Below, in pieces: positions 61,401-64,000 of a DNA stretch of 64,000 nucleotides. The notes beneath the pieces were generated by a model. It saw only the letters and a program-made list of their open reading frames with translations, had not been told where the DNA came from and searched no databases. The position numbers were made by a program, and so were the translations under genes. Position 1 is the first letter of the stretch; the number at the start of each line of letters is the position of its first letter. This stretch comes from Bin87 sp034423575 (GTDB taxonomy: Bacteria > Chloroflexota > Dehalococcoidia > Lucifugimonadales > UBA3495), in the NCBI GenBank assembly GCA_034423575.1, contig DAOUIF010000070.1:1-64000 (forward strand). The letters are read 5' to 3'.

Positions 61401-63659
61401 CATCTTCAGCTCGGGGCCGACTACGATCACGGAACGACCGGAGTAGTCCACGCGCTTGCCGAGCAGGTTCTGCCGGAACCGGCCCTGTTTGCCCTTGAGA
61501 AGGTCGCTGAGGGATTTGAGCGCGTGGTCGCGCTTCCCCTTGACAGCCTTGCCCTGACGGCCGTTGTCGATCAGCGAGTCGACGGCTTCCTGCAGCATCC
61601 GCTTTTCGTTTCGGATCATGAGACCCGGAGCCCGCATGCTGGCGAACCGCTTGAGTCGATGGTTGCGAGACAACACCCGCCGGTACAGGTCATTGAGGTC
61701 GCTGGTGGCGAACCGGCCGCCGTCCAACTGCACCATGGGCCGCAGTTCCGGGGGGAGCACCGGCAGCACGGTCATGATCATGTCCTGCATCCGGTTTTCG
61801 CTTCGTCGGAAGGTTTCCAGCAGGCGCATGCGCTTGCCGGCCTTGGTGCGGATTTGCGAGGAGGTGGCCCGCATTTCCAGCTCGGTATAGTACCGTTCCT
61901 GGTCCAGATCCAAGTCCAGCAGCTTCAGAAATTCCAGAATTGGCTCGGCGCCCATCTCGGCGTCGAACGCCTCGCCCCAGAAGGGCTTCAATCGGTCGTA
62001 ACGGCTGGTGGACAGGGTGGTGAGATGGAGGCCCGGGGAGCCGCTGCGTGCGATGTAGAACTCGTCCGGCAGTTCGGTCTCATTTCGCGCTGCGGCGGGC
62101 AGTTTCAACTCGTCCCATAGCCAGTCCACATCCATGCTGCGCGGTCGCTGGGACGGGTCCCAACGAAGCCAGCGCATGGCCTGAACCAGGTCCACCGCTT
62201 CCTTGCGCCGTTCGGACACGGCCCGTAGCAGGTAGTCGTCCACCACGCCGATGAGATCCCGGAGCACCGGCAGTTGCCGCCGCCACAGCGAGATTTCCTT
62301 TTGCTGATCGTCCGGAGTGATGTCGGACTGGATGAATTCGATGCGGTCTTCCAATTCGCCGATTACTTTCATGTCGGCGCTGTCGGCCTGCAAACGGTCC
62401 AGCAGCGCGTTGAATGCCGGCAGGTTCCAGCCACGTCCTTCCGGGTTATCGTCCGAGCGGCGGTAGTTCCAGCTGCGAACCGCCTGTTCGACGGTCGCCA
62501 ACGCGTGTTCGATCTCCGCCAGGTCATCCGAGAGCGGCTGCTGGGCGGTGAGCCCGAAGGACGCGGATCCGACACCGATTACAGCGGCGGCCACGCCGCT
62601 GACGGCGGGGACCAGCGCCTCGTCGTAGGCGATGGCGATATCATCGCGGAGGCGTTCCACGGCGTCGACCAGGTCGTCCTGCAACTCTTCGCTCGGGTCG
62701 CTGCGCCAGGCGTTGAAGGCGTCGACTACGGCTTTAGCGTGCGCAGACTGCTGTGCCACGGCATCGACGATGGGCATGCTTCCGTGGTGCAGGGTAGAGA
62801 TTGCCACCGCGACCTGGTCGCCTTCGATAGCGGCCATGGCGAGCTTGTCCGGGGAGTCGATGACCCCTTCGGCCAACAGCAATCGTCCGACTGCGTAAGT
62901 TGACCTCTCGCCTTTCACGCCTTCTCCGGCTAGCGCCAGCAAGGATTGCAGCTCGACAGCGAAATCCCCTTCGTCGGATTCCTGAACCCCGGACAGACGA
63001 TCCAGGGCGGATCTGGCTGCAGCAACCGCCACGGGCAGAGTTTCGGCCGGGTCAGTGATAATCGATACGGCCTCGTGCAGGCTGCCTTCCAGCGCCCAGT
63101 CTCCCACGCGGTCGGCGATGCGCTGCCAGGCGCCGTAGGCAACGGCCAACGGGCCATCGCGCAGTTCGTCGACCTCGGTGCTGTGTCGCTGCAATTGCTC
63201 CCGCATGAGGTCGATATCGACCTGGTTGATCACGTAGGCCGAGTAATACAGGACGCGGGTGAGGTCGGACAGTTTCAGGTCAAGCGCCAGGCTCATCACG
63301 CTGGGCGTGTTCTTGACGAACCAGATGTTGGCCACCGGGGCGGCGAGGGCGATGTGGCCCAATCTCTGACGGCGAACGTTCGCCCGCGTGACTTCAACTC
63401 CACAGCGATCGCATACCACGCCCTTGTACTTCTGGCGCTTGTACTTGCCGCACTGACATTCCCAGTCCTTGGTGGGACCAAAAATCCGCTCGCAGAACAG
63501 TCCGTCTTTTTCCGGCCGCTGCGTCCGGTAGTTGATGGTTTCTCCCTTTTGCACCTCCCCTGAAGACCACCCGGTGATCTGTTCGGGCGAGGCGATGGAA
63601 ATGCGTATCGCGTTGAAATCGGATGATGTGGCTTCGCGGTTGTCCAGCATTCTGACCAT
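58455..63659 (-). CDS. rpoC: RNA polymerase subunit beta'
   Basis: A 1734-aa beta' subunit, longer than the ~1400 aa of E. coli. The zinc finger Cys are C68, C70, C83 and C86; the catalytic loop NADFDGD lies near residue 848; a second zinc site includes QTRRGICQMCYG near 1243; the bridge-helix/trigger-loop region (MAGMRGLMSDPEGRIIERP, TALEYFISTHGARKG) is normal. Between the N-terminal clamp segment (to ~150) and MGAEPILEFLKLLD (~565) lies about 400 residues of mostly helical, acidic sequence not found in E. coli. It starts 3 bp after rpoB. Confidence 0.97.
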   Translation of the reverse strand: MVRMLDNREATSSDFNAIRISIASPEQITGWSSGEVQKGETINYRTQRPEKDGLFCERIFGPTKDWECQCGKYKRQKYKGVVCDRCGVEVTRANVRRQRLGHIALAAPVANIWFVKNTPSVMSLALDLKLSDLTRVLYYSAYVINQVDIDLMREQLQRHSTEVDELRDGPLAVAYGAWQRIADRVGDWALEGSLHEAVSIITDPAETLPVAVAAARSALDRLSGVQESDEGDFAVELQSLLALAGEGVKGERSTYAVGRLLLAEGVIDSPDKLAMAAIEGDQVAVAISTLHHGSMPIVDAVAQQSAHAKAVVDAFNAWRSDPSEELQDDLVDAVERLRDDIAIAYDEALVPAVSGVAAAVIGVGSASFGLTAQQPLSDDLAEIEHALATVEQAVRSWNYRRSDDNPEGRGWNLPAFNALLDRLQADSADMKVIGELEDRIEFIQSDITPDDQQKEISLWRRQLPVLRDLIGVVDDYLLRAVSERRKEAVDLVQAMRWLRWDPSQRPRSMDVDWLWDELKLPAAARNETELPDEFYIARSGSPGLHLTTLSTSRYDRLKPFWGEAFDAEMGAEPILEFLKLLDLDLDQERYYTELEMRATSSQIRTKAGKRMRLLETFRRSENRMQDMIMTVLPVLPPELRPMVQLDGGRFATSDLNDLYRRVLSRNHRLKRFASMRAPGLMIRNEKRMLQEAVDSLIDNGRQGKAVKGKRDHALKSLSDLLKGKQGRFRQNLLGKRVDYSGRSVIVVGPELKMDECGLPKRMALELFKPFVMHRLVLSALAPNIKAAKRMVERSSPEVWHILEDVIKDRPVMLNRAPTLHRLGIQAFKPVLIEGSAIQLHPLVCSAFNADFDGDQMAVHVPLSAMAVHETGSVMLSTNNMLSPASGDPLVAPTLDMVMGCYYLTELVPDARGAGGVFYDIDEARIAYSDGQLDLRAPITVLKVSGAEGKLDTTMGRLIFNETIPDVLGYKNQLMDRGAIKDLTSELYRNLSNEDTAKALDRIKEMGFYYATKSGITIAINDIQVSERKRDILDSAGQKVAEHEDNFMMGMMTEEEKYERIIDTWTEASDDMQQVVESEMANYGGVAVMAKSGAKGNISQIKQMAGMRGLMSDPEGRIIERPVKSSFREGLTALEYFISTHGARKGLTDTALRTADSGYLTRRLVDVSQEVIVQESDCEFAEPFYVEPRPNDPTLSNLPERIVGRMAGDVIADSVSGEIIVDRNEMIDEEVAAAIRDAGIDRVPVRSPLTCQTRRGICQMCYGRLPATGQLVEIGQAVGVIAAQSIGEPGTQLTMRTFHTGGIAGSDITTGLPRVQELFEVRPPKGAGVLTHIDGAISIEEDPNGSRRIRVTYDEEERHDYALPAGAIRLVERGEPVEEGKLLAVVLNTEPTIAADSDGEPSTALANTDVVIEIRSDFQGEAEVSANGITVVWREEESRVYDVSSQMTLKVTDGQQVMAGDALVDGPLDLRELLDIRGLEGLQHYLVDEVQEVYRSQGVSIHDKHIEVILRQMLRRVQVETAGDTEFIPGDVVDKFRFQDQNAQVLAEGGEPATAKTLLLGVSKAALTTDSFLSKASFQETTKVLTMAAVASDRDWLRGLKENVIIGRLIPARLDSLLNAEHEFALREAMDEFAGELAPSWLSGDGDIPEELAGLDGAHELIDEELIAGQTLPQFGGAGIGDAGFQIRTAEEEDELVRRAQSLTDNDSEIDREVELTASRIFSPFEEDDEDIPRL

Positions 63660-63662
63660 AAT

Positions 63663-64000
63663 CTAGTTGACCTCCGCGGTGAAAAGATAGTCGTCTTCGC
63701 CGGGCAGACCCAGGCTGCCGTCTTCCTGCTCCTCTTCGTCCTCAAGTCTCACGTTCAGCCCCAGGCTTTGGAGCTCTTTGAGCAGGACGTTGAAGGATTC
63801 GGGGATACCAGGCTGGGTGATAGGGTTGCCCTTGACGATGGATTCGTAAGTATTTACCCGACCGGTGACGTCGTCGGATTTGATTGTCAGTACCTCCTGG
63901 AGGTTGTGCGCGGCCGAGTAGGCTTCCAGGGCCCAAACCTCCATCTCACCGAAACGCTGTCCGCCGAATTGGGCTTTACCGCCCAGAGGCTGCTGGGTGA
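63663..64000 (-). CDS. rpoB: RNA polymerase subunit beta, C-terminal end (partial)
   Basis: The minus strand is open to the window edge and reads the end of beta: PLGGKAQFGGQRFGEMEVWA, YESIVKGNPITQPGIPESFN and VLLKELQSLGLNV, followed by an acidic tail. The rest lies outside the window. The stop is 3 bp before the rpoC start. Confidence 0.97.
   Translation of the reverse strand, partial: TQQPLGGKAQFGGQRFGEMEVWALEAYSAAHNLQEVLTIKSDDVTGRVNTYESIVKGNPITQPGIPESFNVLLKELQSLGLNVRLEDEEEQEDGSLGLPGEDDYLFTAEVN

Noticed and set aside
61056..62120. 354-codon plus-strand open frame over rpoC
   Set aside because: Mirror of the rpoC coding sequence, with no ribosome binding site and no motif.
1..64000. tRNA, rRNA, tmRNA or CRISPR arrays
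   Set aside because: No T-loop/cloverleaf pattern, no rRNA core sequence and no regularly spaced repeats were seen by eye; a covariance-model scan would be decisive.

Overview
The window is about 62% GC-rich bacterial chromosome with no phage, integrase or insertion sequence. Gene content suggests a Chloroflexota bacterium, probably of the SAR202/Dehalococcoidia side. The reasons are two luciferase-like flavin monooxygenases, a sufB-C-D-S-U iron-sulfur operon, an rpoC with a large clamp insertion, Pro/Thr-stalked surface proteins, and repeated DinB, VOC, PAC2 and MFS families. This placement is an inference from gene style; no rRNA or tRNA gene was seen.

Layout. Positions 1-2.6 kb hold a minus-strand unit: Uma2-type protein, response regulator, histidine kinase and a truncated membrane protein. 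A large cell-surface protein follows (2.8-6.5 kb). Then come minus-strand central genes: transaldolase-rho, pyrG and sucCD (6.5-12.9 kb). A plus-strand block follows with a hydrolase, ferritin, DinB and a lipoprotein (13.2-16 kb). The suf operon lies at 16-22.4 kb, in the order sufB, sufC, a HEPN/PaREP1-like gene, sufD, sufS, sufU, sufU2, behind a near-consensus promoter whose -10 box sits in a 35-bp palindrome. Next are DUF6226, TatD, a diverged Tag-like protein and DUF1802, then what looks like a decayed restriction-modification locus (25.7-26.5 kb), an aldo/keto reductase and etfBA (28.3-30.2 kb).

From 30 to 33.5 kb lie panC and a HerA ATPase with a HAS-barrel-like partner. From 33.5 to 38.6 kb a Fur/Zur regulator, znuA, znuC, znuB and a His-rich-tailed MFS carrier form one zinc unit behind a perfect -35/-10 promoter. 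A cupin, HAD dehalogenase, MFS and VOC protein follow. The 42.1-45.5 kb minus-strand operon encodes a GMC oxidoreductase, a glutaredoxin-DinB fusion and a PAC2 protein. The fusion carries an in-frame TGA exactly where the first active-site Cys of the glutaredoxin CxxC should be, with a good ribosome binding site upstream and a SECIS-like hairpin 14 nt downstream. I read it as a selenoprotein, and it is the most interesting item in the window.

The region 45.6-51.7 kb holds a GYD protein, DinB, two luciferase-like enzymes and two MFS carriers. Two adjacent oligopeptide-type ABC ATPase genes (51.9-53.9 kb) are pseudogenes with at least three lesions. The window ends with mtaB, a second HEPN-like gene, a diverged Fe-ADH-family protein, pyrD, rpoC and the 3' end of rpoB.

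Regulation visible in the sequence: several sigma-70-like promoters, two apparently leaderless starts (sucC and the HAS-barrel gene), bidirectional hairpin terminators between convergent genes, and a small family of palindromic intergenic repeats with the core TAGGGGCGAA-N6-TTCGCCCCTA.
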